A stretch of DNA of 64,000 nucleotides from Flabesymbios commensalis (GCA_964017125.1 OZ024903.1:58454562-58518561), one strand, 5' to 3'; numbered from the stretch's first letter, positions 36,216 to 48,980 are shown. Program-made: numbers and translations. The notes: a model not told the origin generated them from the sequence alone.

Positions 36216-36671
36216 AATAACTGTGCCAATTTTTATGTCAATTTATAACTTGTTTTTAGTTACAAAGCTCACTAGTAGATGTGTCTATAAGTCATCTGGA
36301 TTGAAATTTATGCCCAAACCACGGTCATGGCGGCCATCTTGGATTTATGCAAATTAAAAATTCTCCCCAAGGTATTTCTCTCTGGCAACCAAGCTAAAAT
36401 TGTTCTATAGATCCATGTGACTGTGAAACCATCAAAAAACAATACACTTCTCATGACCGCGAGGTACTCAATCTGGCAACTGGACTATACCCTAGAGGCT
36501 TTGGTTAATATTAGCCTTGTATAGCGCGCATTCATTATTTTAGCTTGGATTTGATAACTGCCCGTGTTTTTTTACAATTTTTTGCATAACTGCCTGTTCA
36601 TTTCCTCTTCATAGTGTAATTTGGACAATTTTTGCCCGTCATTTTGACTTTATGTACTCGCTGATTATAAA

Positions 36672-36953
36672 CAGAGCTCCAGATAAGGAGTGAAATATGA
36701 TAAAAAAATAAACGAGCAGTATTTTTCATACAACAACATGAAAGCTTTATTTACATCATTTTTTCCTTACAGTCACATAGTTTTCTTCACGTAAAAAATA
36801 CAACAATCATGTCATTTTTCTGGGGTTTTTTTACTTTGATGGGTATTTAAATAGTTTTTATGAGTAATATTACTCCTCAGATTTTCTATCAATGAGTATT
36901 TGCTGTTTTTACATGCGTATTTTACTCATATACGCATGTTATCTGGAGCCCTG
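36672..36953. mobile_element. 282-bp hAT-like MITE with 6-bp target duplication
   Basis: Inverted ends CAGAGCTCCAGATAAG and (complement) CAGGGCTCCAGATAACATG are flanked by TATAAA on both sides (36666-36671, 36954-36959). Inside are near-symmetric GAGTAATATTACTC and TACTCATATACGCATG blocks. Confidence 0.85.
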
Positions 36954-37589
36954 TATAAATCAGTGTAAACTCAGTAAATACATTGTGAATCTGAATAAAT
37001 AGGAGTTGGGTGAGATCATTAATTCTCGCAAATTGTGACGGACGGAATTCAGAGACAAATCCCTAGGTGCAGTTGGCAAAAAAGTTTTTATGATTTTTTT
37101 TAAATCCATTTGAAATACTTGAGAGAGAACAAAGTTAATTACATAACTTTTTATATGTTGGCACATATGTGTTGCTTAGCAACTGATAAAGTATTAGCGT
37201 GACGGACGGAATCACAAAATGTGCCTTTAACTGACCCCCCTTATGTATGCTTAAAATTCTCTGATTAATATACACATGCATCATATTGAATGCCTGTTTT
37301 GAAAAGTTTTAGTTAGATGCTATTTAGTGCTTAAATAATTTTTTTTAAATCTAATGTCATACATTTAGGATGAGTAAAACCCCCGAGTAAAGTCAGTGTG
37401 ACGGACGGAAAGTGATGGACGGGAAACTTGTTTTTATAATGTGGCCTCCATCCTCCCCTAAATCCACATATTTTATCTGATCCTCTTATTATTATAACTA
37501 CATTGAACATTTGCATAGCAAATATTAAAATCTCCACCTTCCACAATTAAAAGTTTTATTGCCAATATAGTAACGATGGGGCTTTATAA

Positions 37590-38130
37590 CATAAGTGACA
37601 TGGCGGCCATCTTGGATATGCAAATTAGCTGATTTTCGAACTCAACCAGGATAATCTATCATAGGGTGTTCAGAAGAAATTTTGCATAGATCAGATGAAT
37701 ATTAGAGACTGGAGAGCGTTTACATCGATCTTGAATACATCAAATTAGCCCATGGCGGCCATTTTGAATATATGCAAATTAGATTATTTTCGAAATAAAT
37801 GAGATTTATCTTTTAGAGGGTATTCAGGAAGATATCGGATGAATATTGGCGACTAGAGAGCGTTTACATCGATCTTGGATAGGCAAACTAGCCCATGGCG
37901 GCCATGTTGAATATGCAAATTATCTGATTTTCAAACTCAACCAGAATAATCCTTCGGAGGGTATTCAGAAAAATATTCGCGAAGATCGGATGAATATTGG
38001 CGACTGGAGAGCGTTTACTTCTACCTTGGATAATGGATAGGCAAATTAGCACATGATAGCCATGTTAGATATATATGCAAATTCGCTGATTTTGGAACTC
38101 AAACAGGATAATCTATTAGATGGTGTTCAG
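37590..38130 (+). repeat. ~148-bp unit array with CATGGCGGCCAT box
   Basis: GAGCGTTTAC starts at 37714, 37858 and 38009 (spacings 144 and 151). CATGGCGGCCATNTTGRATA lies at about 37601, 37750 and 37897. Units also share CAAATTAGCTGATTTTCGAA. A single related box sits at 36327-36370. Confidence 0.85.
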
Positions 38131-38197
38131 AAAAAAACAATAAGTCTCCAACCACATACAACGCTAAATTATTGAATTGGAATTTTTACTCCCTTAA

Positions 38198-38278
38198 CCC
38201 TTTCACCACTGAAGCCCGTTTGTATGTGCTGAATGCTATGGCATTCAGCACATAAAAACGGGCTTCAGTGGTAAAGGG
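38198..38278. mobile_element. 81-bp palindromic MITE flanked by TTAA (piggyBac-like)
   Basis: Almost the whole element is one inverted repeat: CCCTTTCACCACTGAAGC pairs with GCTTCAGTGGTAAAGGG and the arms continue to GCATTCAGCACATA around 4 nt. TTAA stands at 38194-38197 and 38279-38282. CCCTTT ends with a TTAA duplication are typical of piggyBac-derived MITEs. Confidence 0.88.
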
Positions 38279-38282
38279 TTAA

Positions 38283-40331
38283 AGTTGTGTCATGCTACTG
38301 CAATCCACAATTTCAAGTGGGTAAAAATTACTTATTTCTGTATGATTTAAATCAAAACATATGCCAACTAATCTAGCAAATTTAATGCTCATTTCTCAGT
38401 CAAATCGATCAATGTCACTCACTCATTTTCAAATCATCTAATCACCAAATGGGAAGACTAATTCAAACTGGAAAAGATATGAAGCATCAAAGGAATTTCA
38501 ACTATTATATGCTGTGACTTTGGTCATAAACTGTCAGTCATTTTTAAACTCGACCTGTACTTTTCTCAGATGCACTTCGTCTCGGGTTTCAAATAGGAAA
38601 CTTCCATCTTAAAAAATTAAAATTAATGTTTTTAAAACTAATTGTGATTGAAAAACTGGACAGTGGTGTGACCTTGACCCTTGAAATAGCTCAAGGTAAC
38701 TCATCTTCAAACTCGACCTGTAATTTCCTAAGACGCATCTGTATACCAAATGAAGACTACCTGAAACGATTCAAAAGATATAGCACATCAAAGGAATTTT
38801 AGTGCAGATATGCTGACAGCTGGGACCTTGATATCAGGGTCAATGGCATAAAAAACCAAAGGCATATGGTACACAAGTTTAAAATATAAAGTCAATACAA
38901 TAAGTCATGTTGACAGGGGAGCGAGCTATTTGAGTACCGGGTATGATGTGCTGGCGAACAAGCACGGACGGAAGAGTGCTAAGGGATGACAATGTCGCTA
39001 AAAACTAAAAAGCCAAGCACATAAAATTGCCATTTCACGTCCCGACTTCAGCCCCCCATGATCCCCCCTAGTCTGAACCCTACCCCCCCCCCCCCCCTCC
39101 CCCCCCGAGATATGTCCCAGTGACTACAGCACATTATTGAGTTGCATGCATTTAAAAACCTGTTGGTAATACTTGGCTTTGCATTTGCTTCTTGTGTTTC
39201 CCATGCCAAGAGGCAAGTGAAGAAAAAAATTGAAGTTTATTTATAAGTCATGTTAACATTACGTAAACAAATTATGGTACTTATGGTAATTACTTTATTT
39301 TAGGCTTGGGAATTTATTATGTACTTGTAGTGAAAACAAATTAGCAGCCTCGTCTTACATGTAGACCAATTCTGAATTCGTCATTGGGTAAAATTTGCAT
39401 TAAACTTGCTTCGGGTAAACAAAAAAGCACATTTCCGTCCGTAACGCCAGCAATTTCCGTCCGACACGGCAATTTTTTTGGAAGGTTTGTTCCTAATATA
39501 TTTTGTACTGGCACATCAATGTAAATAATCATCTTTCCTACTAATTAGTGTTAGGGGGCAGTAAGAGAAAACAGAAAGTTTCACTAAATAAATTTATTAT
39601 ACGTGGCAGCACATTAATTAAAAGACTACAAAACGTGACGGACGGAAATTGCATTAAATAACCCCTTTAAAAACACAAACTGCTGCAATTTTTTTTTTTT
39701 ACAATGCACAATATAGACATGCACTATCAGAAAACATATCTACATCGAACATTATAAAATCTCTGAACTCGGTAGACAGCTTTTTGATTTTCCGTCCGTC
39801 ACGGCTCAAAAAGACATTTCAGCTATTAATGTGTTGCCAGGGCAACAAGATTTTGCAAAAACTTTAGAATCAAATCTGCTCAGATGTTTTCTTCAAATTA
39901 GAATCCTGATTTAGATAAGAATCGTGCAATAAAATTTGAGCCATTTGGTTGACACATTGATGATATGACCCAGTTATTGTATAAGTTCAATAGTGTTTTT
40001 TTTTATATTATTATCACTGTTTCAGAAGTGTTTAATGATGGGTCTCCTTAAAAATGAACAGGTCTCCCAATTTTTTTTAGAAGAGTCCTGCAGCCACAAG
40101 GAACAAATTACTGAAATTTGAAACCTATATACTAGAATGACCACTGTTGGATGGTCCACTGGTGGTGTGAGTTGATTGGTTGAAATTGTTATTTGTTGTT
40201 CGAACGCAGAGGTACGATTGGCCGTGAACAGAGTCGCCCGCTCTGAGTGACTGGGCTGCTTTGGGAATGTCACTCGTTCAAGAAACGGCAAAGGCGAGAG
40301 TTAGAGAGTCAAGCACCGTACGAATATAGCA
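38283..40331. other. AT-rich DNA, part of the GTGACGGACGGAA region
   Basis: Besides the motif copies there is a C run at about 39087-39104 and GTGTTGCCAGGGCAACA (39831), which resembles GTGTTGCTTAGCAAC (37170). No gene. Confidence 0.5.
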
Positions 40332-40637
40332 AATGAAATGAAATGAATCGGGCTTTAGGCCACCTTTGTGCACATATAGGCTAAACTGGGCCAGGAGAAC
40401 CTCCTGAAGATGGTGAGATGATTGAGATGACACCGTCCTCCAGACACAGGATTCGAAATTCGAGCCCTTGCGGTCTGAGGCCAAGCACGCTACCGGTCAC
40501 AGAGGCTCCCCACAATACTGACTTTCACACGTGGATGGGGAAGAAACATTTTTTGTTTCTTTTAAACCGCCGAGACCGGGAACCGAACCCTGAACTCTGG
40601 CGTGAAAGGCAGCAGTGCTAACCACTACCCTAGGGAC
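40332..40637 (-). mobile_element. dimeric tRNA-derived SINE
   Basis: On the minus strand a first tRNA-like head has TAGTGGTTAGCACTGCTGCC (A box) and GGGTTCGGTTCCCGG (B box), at 40637-40571. A linker follows, then a second head with GTGACCGGTAGCGTGCTTGG and GGCTCGAATTTCGAATCC. A body and the tail CGATTCATTTCATTTC follow. The second head and tail match the short SINE at 7124. No clear target duplication. Confidence 0.78.
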
Positions 40638-40794
40638 AGTTGTGTTTATATTTTAAAACTAATTAGGTGGTGTGGACACTAATTTGACTATATAACATTA
40701 TCACCTTTTATATACCATTACGATCAGCGTCATTCAAAGAACAATATTTGTCTTTGCACTTAATAATGATGTAATATCTTTTTTATCCCCAGCC

Positions 40795-41652
40795 CGTAGG
40801 GATGGGGGATTTTAGTCGCGCCAGGATTTTGTCCAGCGTCTGGCGCCTGGCGTCCGACGTCACGTTTTCTTGTGGGCACAAAAACAACTACTGATCAATT
40901 TTTTTTGATATTTGAAAATCACATTCCTAGCAACATGGGGATGTGCAAGTGATTTTTTAGAGATGCTACCAAAATTCAAAATGGCCGCCAGAGGCCAACT
41001 CTGATAAATTTTGTGGGCGCAAAAACTCTTAACTTAAAGTCAGAAATTATTCAAATTTTACTATCACATTCCCCATGATATGGAGATGTGCAGGTGACTT
41101 TTTCAAGGTTTTACTGAAATTTAAAATGGCCGCCACAGATCAAGTTTAATTTTTTTTGGGGAGGGGGGTGTAAAAACTCAAAAAATTTGTTTAGTCAATT
41201 TTTTTTCAAATTTTAACATCACATTCCTAGCAACATGGGGATCCCCGTGCAAGCGATTTTTTAAAGATGCTACCAAATTTTAAAATAACCGCCAGAGGTC
41301 AACTCCAAAATTTTTTGTGGTCGCAAAAACTCCTTTAGGTCGGAAAGTATTCAAATTTTACTATCACATTCCCCACGATATGGAGATGTGCAAGTGATTT
41401 TTTTAAGGTTTTACTGAAATTCATAATGGCGTTATGGATAAACTTCATATTTTTTGTGGGCGCAAAAACTGAAAAATTGAAATCAGTAATAATTCACATT
41501 GTACAATCACATTACCCACCATCTGGAAATGTGCATGTAATTTTACTGAAAATAAAAATGGCCACCACAAATCGACTTTTTAAATATTTGTTACCACAAA
41601 AAGTCTAACCTAATTTATGGCGGGGGATGATATAGGACTTCAGTCCTCTTGT
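40795..41652 (+). mobile_element. Helentron-like non-autonomous element (HINE type), looks whole
   Basis: The 5' end after a T run is ATCCCCAGCCCGTAGGGATG then GGGGAT, a self-complementary end. The middle has units carrying GTGGGCGCAAAAACTC at about 40873, 41012, 41168, 41319 and 41457 (139-156 bp apart), with AAAATGGCCGCCA boxes. The 3' end is GGCGGGGGATGATATAGG, then a stem AGGACTTCAGTCCT and CTTGT. A subterminal inverted repeat, central tandem array, 3' stem-loop and insertion between T residues fit Helentron-derived elements. Assignment is inference. Confidence 0.75.
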
Positions 41653-41705
41653 TGAAAGCAATTTTCATTGAATATTTCGGACCAACTCATTCGTCAGTGT
41701 AGCTG

Positions 41706-41857
41706 CAGCATGATCCCCTTTGAGAGAGCTATTAAAATGTGTGATGTGATACCTGAACGTTTACAGTCGGTTCGATTTGATTTAAAATCAGATCACTTGA
41801 AAACGTTCAGGCATCACATAACATTTTTTAATAGCTCTCTCACGGGTAATCATGCTG
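41706..41857. repeat. 152-bp long palindrome
   Basis: CAGCATGATCCCCTTTGAGA... pairs with ...TCATGCTG over ~57-nt arms at roughly 85% (shared GAGAGAGCTATTAAAA and CCTGAACGTTT). The centre is also partly complementary around 41782. No terminal duplication seen. Confidence 0.8.
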
Positions 41858-43084
41858 TAGGAACTGTTTTTACACAAGCAAATGTATAGGATGATACCTT
41901 GGAATATTTCTCTCAGTACCGACTGGAGCTCGTCTGCAAGGCCTTACTTTTGGCCAGAAACAAAATACATATTGTGGGTGGCACTTCAGCGCATGCTTCC
42001 AAGTTTGCATAATGTCATTGTCTACTTGGATGCATCAGATGAAAAATAAATTTCCACCAAGTTCAAGATGGTAAAGAAACAATAAAAACATAGTCTGATC
42101 TATCTGTGTTGTGTTTTCTATTAACTACCTAGTACCAACAAGATGTAATGTAAATTACATGTAAATTCTGCGCTATGTAGCCCCTTCATTTACCCTGAAA
42201 ATTAAAAAAAAGGAAATTTGGTACACTTCCTCTACATGTATGTGGCTTTATAATAGCTGACTTTCATGATTTTTGAAGGATGCCCACATGGGATTCTGGG
42301 CAGTTGAGAATATATGTTCGAAAACGTTTTCTTTCATATATTTAAAAGGGTACGGCAACCCACTCAGAGCAATCAGAGTATAACGTTGTTGCGAAGTAAT
42401 GTTGGAGGCCACATTTTTTTCAGGTTTGAAATATAGTTTACAGACAATAGTCTAAGAGCTGGTTTTAAAGATTATCTAATTGTTTAATTACTGTAAATAT
42501 CAGTGCTAGAGCATTTTCTTACAATCGCGAGTTCAATTTGAGTAAATAATGTTTAAGGCCAGCAGGGGTAAAAAATTATACTTTTTGTTAATGCACCCCT
42601 TCCTAGTCCCCCCCCTCTATTTAAAAAAAAAACAGTCAAAATAAATATTCCTTTGACCTACATTGTACCGTCCCCCTCCCACCCAAAAATAATTGAAACT
42701 AAGGATGCCCTATATTTATAATGTCGTGTGTAGAATGTGTATGCATTAATATTAAAAATAATAGACTGTTAAATTATTTCTAAAATTTTAAACTATTTCT
42801 TAAATTTATCAGTGAATTTTTTAACATGCTCACTACTATTTCAGCTCTAGCATACTATCAGCAGACGCAACAAAACATCTCCCCTTTTAGCCACATCACT
42901 GCTCAAGCAGGTTCAAACTTTGGCTGACAATTCTGTCGCCTTCCGACATCGACATTGTAATCACAATTTCTCTTTAATACACACATCACTTATTGTTTGT
43001 TATATAGCCTTTACATATTATTATAGCCTGCCACACATTTCTAGTTTAATAAATCATACATGTCACCTAGGCTTTTAAAAGTCC
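41858..43084. other. unannotated AT-rich DNA
   Basis: No gene, terminal repeat or array recognised. Confidence 0.5.
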
Positions 43085-44260
43085 GTCTCTGTGTTGTATG
43101 GTACTTTGAGATGTGTCTTGAAAAATTTCAACTTTATAAATTCAAAATGGCCGACTTCCGACCATAATCGATTTTAATATGGGTAATATATTCTGTAAAA
43201 CCTGGCCAGATAGCTAGACCATTACTATAAAACAAAATGTGTGGCTTCAGGGAGGGATGTGCCCTGAACAATTGTAATTTGACAAAATTTAAAATGGTCT
43301 ACTTGCGTCCATTATTGACTTAATACGCATGCATAGTCTCTGAGAAACTGTGACGGATAGCTAGACCATTACTATAAAACAATATGTGCGGCTCCAGGGA
43401 GGGATATGCCAGTGTTAGCGGTAGAATGAAATATGTCTGGGTCAAACAATGTAATCATGTACCGGTATCCAAAATATTTGTGATAATTGATACTAGTACA
43501 TTTAGGCCCATTGATACAATTGCATCTTAGTAGAGAAAGTTATTACATGATGTTGAACCAGTTCATGATTTAGTTCTCAGCAAAGAACCACTAACTTCAT
43601 TAAAAACTTCCAAAAACTGATAAACTTTTGCAAATTATTAATAATTTATTTTTTGTTCAACTGTGATCATCTATCATGGTAATCAAAACGGATGAAAGTT
43701 TAAGAAGGTTGCAGCATTCAAGATAAGGTTTGAAATAAAATTTGTCTAGCTGACAATCATGACCTACATTATGGGTTGTCCGCCAACATTCTCGGTCCAC
43801 CGACTATTTGAATCCCAAACCTTATTTTTTGCATCAATTTAAATTTTTATAATATAAAATGATCTTTTTATTATTATTTTTCTGAATGTCCAATCACAAT
43901 TTCTTTATGAGCGTGTATTTTTGTGCGAACAGCCTTTTGGGGGGCATTTTGGTAGTTAATTAAAAAACAGTTCCCCTATAGGCTTACCTTCCCTATTTTT
44001 GAAAGCCAAATGTAACCAGAAAACCCACCTGTAGACCTAGACTACTCCGTTTAGGAAGGCAGTGAAAGCGGAAACAGAGGTATTTTTTGGCCTTGTCCTG
44101 ACAAAAAGACACAGCTTGAGAAATCAAGTAGCAGTGGTAGATGCAAAAATGTCATGACTGCAGCAGTGTGTGGAATCAGTTTTTTACACCGACCATCTGA
44201 GCCTTTTCTTGACAAATAATCACTTTGATTGATGACTTTGCAGTCCTCCTTAATGGAGTA

Positions 44261-44500
44261 TCAGGCAAAGGGAATATGCTGAGAGGCCGAGCAGACTAAG
44301 CGCTCAGTTTTGTACAAAAAGCAATTTTGTGCCAGCGTGGTGTTAGCTCTAATGTGTTTGAATGATTGCTTATGTCCACCACGAGTTCTCTCAACTGCTG
44401 GGGTTAAAATAGGTCGCTGAGACAGACAGATTAATCTATTCCAATTGCTCAATGAAATGTAAAACAAATTATTTGAATGCAGCGACACCATTACTTATAA
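44261..44500 (-). pseudogene. 3' fragment of the LINE family seen at 8165-11095
   Basis: On the minus strand RTRGGHKQSFKHIRANTTLA matches RTRGGHNQAYNHLRANTTLG of the larger copy, preceded by an SLSNWNRLI segment. Only the C-terminal ~75 codons are recognisable. Confidence 0.82.
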
Positions 44501-46050
44501 TACCAAAGTTATGATACAAGGTTATGTGACATTAAACATATGTTCAGTTTGTGGGCCTATAAAACAACATGATATTATCAAATGGACAGATCACAGGAAT
44601 ACGCCTTGGTCGTCCACCATTCTGTTTTTTTGTTGAGAATGTAAACAAAAACATTTTGTGTGGAACATAGTCAATAATATAGGTTATTGCTATATTTATA
44701 GATCGACGAAATTGAAAGATTCTAACAAGATCGATTATGAATTTAAATAAAAGAAATAAAGCCATGTTTATGTCAGAAAAAACGGTGGTAATGCCGTCGT
44801 TTTTCCGCGTTTTTCACCTCGAAAACGCATTGTTGAAACATCTCATTTTTGTTTTCGCCACTGTGGCTAATAGACTCGACTTGGGGCCATTAATGACTTT
44901 AACATGCATATAATATCTGGAAAACCATACGAGATAATTGCATGATAAATTTGCGTCCATAATTGACTTAGACCTATGGGTTATATTCGGAAAACTGTGC
45001 CAGATAGCTAGAGACCATTTAAACTAAAATAATAAAACAAAATGTGCTGTTTCAGGTACTACTGTAGGGATATGCCTTGACAATTTTTAAACGACTTGAG
45101 GATAAAATATTATTGACTTACATGCATAATATCTGGGAAACTATGCCAGATGGCTAGACCATTACTGTAGAACAAAATGTCATTAACAAATTTCCACTAA
45201 AAATTTCTAACATGACTAATTTTAAATACATGGCCTCGAGGCCTAATTCCGTCGTCGACGATTGACCTTGTTTATTACTGAATCGCGACTGAAATATGAT
45301 TGAAAACGTGTGAAGAAATGTGTTTTCAACGTTGATTTCAAAGTATTTACAACATTTACAAGACATACACATTTTTTTGTGGGCACCTTTATATTCTTCA
45401 TACCTAAAACATGGGTATGGACACCAAAATTGTGTTCTAGAACTCTTTCTATATTCCAGAAGTTATGGCCCATTACATGATTTTGCATGGTGGCCATTTG
45501 GAAAATGGCCACTAACAGGTAGTCAATCCCAACATTTTCTCTCCCGTTCCTTAACCAAGGGCAAGTTGAGCAATTGACAGCACTCTAATAGTCTTGGATG
45601 ATTTAGCAATTACCAGAAGTTAATTTTTGAAGCTATCAAATTAGGCCCCAAAAATTACTCTTGACGTTCTTTGTACGCCTCGAGATGAGTTCAATGCTCT
45701 CATAAAAATTTTTGGGTCTGCCATAATTAACTGCCTGATATCTGGAAAGCCATGCCAGATAGCTAGAATATTATTAAGTACCGTACTATAAAACAAAATG
45801 TGCAGTTTCAGGGAGGGATATATGGCCTGTAAAATTTCAACACGATCAAATTCAAAATGGCAGAAAATCGGCCATTATTAACTTGATTATGCCTGATATC
45901 TGACAAACTGTGCCAGATAGCTAGACCATTACTATGTCATAAAACAAAATGTGTGGTTTCAGGTAGGGATATTGCTTGAAAAATTTCAACTCGATTAAAT
46001 TAGAAATGGCTGACTCAGCTATTATTGACTTTATTTATTGACTTTAAGAG

Positions 46051-46428
46051 AGGGACGTGGCGCAATGGCTAGAGCGCAGAGCTTTGCCAAAGTCACTGCC
46101 TGCCGTGCGGTTTTCGAATCCCGCTTGGTGCAGGATTTTCAGAGAAATATACTGTTTCTCCCCTCTCAATATTAGGACATTATTTCGATGTTGTGTCCTT
46201 TGGCAAGGCACTTTACCCTCACATACTTCACTTGACTCAGGTGTAAATGAGTACCTGGTAGGACATCGATGGCAATGTGCGCGATTAGTTCCTAGTGCCA
46301 AAATGGCTGCAAGTGCTGTATGCTCCAAAAAGGGGGTTGAAATGGTACATAAATGAACAGGTCCAGTGACCAGCGGTAATTTGTGTGAAGCGCACAGAGC
46401 ATTTTATGTGCACTATATAAAAACTCAC
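46051..46428 (+). mobile_element. tRNA-derived SINE, near full length
   Basis: Head: GTGGCGCAATGGCTAGAGCG (A box) and GGTTTTCGAATCCCGC (B box). Body: CCTTTGGCAAGGCACTTTACC and AGGTGTAAATGAGTACCTGG, a layout typical of marine-invertebrate SINEs. The 3' end has GTGTGAAGCGCACAGAG and GTGCACTATATAAAA. It matches the minus-strand copy at 17575-17804. It is inserted in the 150-bp unit domain. Confidence 0.9.
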
Positions 46429-47370
46429 CATGAGGCCTAAATTAAAAATAAGCTTGTTTTGGATTTCCCGGCCGGGTGGGTATAAATGCTGCAGGTGAAA
46501 AACTTTAACGTTTTTCCCAAACAAATCTTTTTTAGGAGTCTTAGCGAACGCGTCCAGCCATTTTCCGAAAATACTTGATCAGTCGGTTAACATGCAGCGA
46601 TCGGATTTCGTCTAAAACTCAAATTGTCTGAGCATTTTGAATGAAATTTTGGAAAATGGCGCTGGCAGATTGGCCTGTGGTCGCCTTTTCGGTGTTTTCA
46701 ACCAATACCAATTGAAGATCAGACTACATTACCTAGCTATGGGAAAGGGACGAACTAAAATTTTGTCCCACTGGCGAGTGAAAAAAAAAATTCCCTCCCT
46801 CACAATTTTTTTACCCACTGCGAAATCCGAAGGTCTGGCCCGGGGGTCTAGCAGGAAAAAAAAAACCCTCCCGCATGACTTTTTCAGCTGCTGTAAAATC
46901 CGAAACAAGGATATTTTTAAGGCTGGCCTTATTATTTATTATGCCTGATATCTGGCAAGCCGTGCCAGATAGCTAAACATTTAATACCGTACTATAAAAC
47001 TAAATGTGCAGTTTCAGGGAAGGATATGCCCTGAAAAATGTCAATTCGATCAAATTCAAAATAGCCGTCATGGTGCCATTATTTTTTATATCCATGGGTA
47101 ATTTTTGAAAAACTGTGCCAGATAGCTGGACCATTACTTTAAAACGAAATGTGTAGTTTCAGTGATGGTTATGCCTGCAAAAATGTCAACTTGATCAAAT
47201 TTTAAAATGGCAGACTTGCGACCATTATTGACTTTAATATCTGTAATTTATACATGGCAAACTATGCTAGATAGGTATACATTACTGTAAAACAGAATGT
47301 GAGAGTTCGGGGAAGGATGCACCCTGATCACGCGGGCGTGTGTCACTAACTGCAAACGTGTTGCACCCAG

Positions 47371-47470
47371 CCAGCATAAAGCATTGCCCAGCTTTGAATG
47401 GATGGTGGCCAGCGCTGGTGACGGTGGTCCAGCATTGAACCGGCATTGGATTAGTGTCATGCTGATTGTA
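47371..47470. repeat. palindrome-family copy
   Basis: CCCAGCCAGCAT and TCATGCTG ends, with the centre GTGGCCAGCGCTGGTGACGG and GTGGTCCAGC. The arms are worn. Confidence 0.6.
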
Positions 47471-47524
47471 GTGGACACAAGCATGAAGCATTAGCTGAAA
47501 ATTGTGATAAACATTGAATAAAAG

Positions 47525-47544
47525 CCCCCCCCCCCCCCCCCCCC
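47525..47544. repeat. (C)20 homopolymer
   Basis: Twenty consecutive C, the longest of many G/C runs in the window. Confidence 0.95.
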
Positions 47545-47920
47545 TAGATGTTTGTGTATGAAACTAGGCGGAAAAGTGAAACCAGACGCGCGCAACAATG
47601 AGGATGTTTACAACTTGTTTAAGTAAATTGGATAAACTATTCAAGTAAAATTGTTTCTGTTTTATTGATCTTGTTGCACACTAACAAAGACTAGTGGTAA
47701 ATATGTGATAAAATCTAATATTCTTTTACATGACAGTATAATATTCATGAATAAATGTGACAGTATAATATGCATGAATAAATACCTTGCATAGCTGTGC
47801 ACATGAATAACCTGTACATGAATCAAGGACGTTATATCATGTTATTGGCTTAATCAAGATTTGTGACAATTTTTAAATGTTTTTAAATGTTTTTTTTTAT
47901 ACTTTTATTACATGACACCT

Positions 47921-48018
47921 GGATCCAATCATAGAATGTTGTTTTAATGTTGGTCCTCCGTCTGCGAGGCTGGACCAACATTAGAACCACTTTGGATCAC
48001 TGGCCCATGTTTGCTGGG
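47921..48018. repeat. palindrome-family copy
   Basis: The centre TTTTAATGTTGGTCCTCCG pairs with GGACCAACATTAGAA, the outer arms GGATCCAA and TTGGATCA pair, and the right end is TGTTTGCTGGG. Confidence 0.75.
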
Positions 48019-48704
48019 TGCCACTTTTCTGTTGTTGACCGTTTGTACAGATAATCAATGTTACATTGCGTAGCACCAGCAACAAGAAGACTCTCTTGTG
48101 ATGTAAAGCTGTGTATTAGTTGGCATGGTATGACACGAGTGACTGGTACCTATATCATGTATGTAATAATGTCAGTGTGTTCATATTAATGTCAGTGTGT
48201 TCAACTCAATATAGCTGATATACTAGGTGTGATCATTAGCGTGCCTGCCAGGTTGGTCGTGTATGTCTGTTTGCCCGGTCACTATTCATTAGCCTACACA
48301 CTGATACACACACCATCATCGTTACGAATTGTCTCTTTGAACACAAATCAATGACGACCATCGTGACTGGTTGGAACTACCCCACACGTAGTTCTGGTAC
48401 ATACTGATACTAATCGTCAAGCGTGATATAGGGCCGGTCATGTCATGCTGAATGATCACAATTGTCACATCATGTGACATGCATACTACATGTAGATTAG
48501 AATAAGTAATAGGCCTATCTTCAAATTTGTATTAATAGTGTCATCTGCTACTGGTAGGCCTATTATTTTAAGATCTAAGCGTCATTCATACTTTCTTTAA
48601 ATAAACAATCAGTGCCTTATCTTTTGCGTCTAGGTTAACTATCAGACTGATGGGTAATTAATTGGTGTTGTACCTCTCCGAACAAACATATAGGCCTACG
48701 TTAG

Positions 48705-48765
48705 AATAGTGCTGGGTCAGCGTTGTAGACGTTAGACCAACATTAGGCTATTGCCAATATAGGCT
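48705..48765. repeat. palindrome-family fragment
   Basis: GTGCTGGGTCAGCGTTGTAG, then ACGTTAGACCAACATTAGG, is the family centre without full arms. Confidence 0.55.
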
Positions 48766-48980
48766 GGATTATTTTGTCATGAGCAATCTGTGCTATTCAT
48801 TACTGCACTATACACACTGACAGACTCGCCCTGCCATCTTACAACTGTCGTATGGGGACTTCTTGTCTGAATCACTGTTGTAAATTTAGCAATGATGCAT
48901 CTTGTCATTTCGTCAACATCTTTGTTATTTCATATTTGGGTATTATATGTACTTCCTTCAGTCCAGCTGGCCGTCGCAAC

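Larger units (their letters stand above)
37035..39802. repeat. scattered GTGACGGACGGAA motif cluster
   Basis: Forward copies at 37035, 37199, 37398, a variant at 37412, and 39635. Reverse copies at 39432, 39454 (both variants) and 39788. Seven to eight copies of a 13-mer in 2.8 kb is far above chance. Terminal repeats for a whole element were not found. 37590-38130 (a tandem array) and 38198-38278 (a MITE) lie in between. Confidence 0.75.
43085..47310 (+). repeat. domain of ~150-bp satellite-like units, interrupted
   Basis: The conserved box GATAGCTAGACCATTACTAT lies at 43209 and 43356 (147 apart), and at 46968, 47121 and 47270 (153, 149 apart), with further copies near 45010, 45150, 45760 and 45920. 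A second box AAAATGGCCGACTTGCGACC and CAGGGAGGGATATGCC recur at fixed places in the unit. A LINE fragment and a SINE interrupt it. Single or few units recur at 53450-54310, 61960-62330 and 63100-63270. Confidence 0.85.

Noticed and set aside
46051-46130. tRNA gene
   Set aside because: A and B boxes are present but there is no proper acceptor stem pairing and the sequence continues into a SINE body with a second copy at 17575.
43085-47310. CRISPR-like array of conserved boxes
   Set aside because: Eukaryotic sequence; whole ~150-bp units are related, not short repeats with unique spacers.
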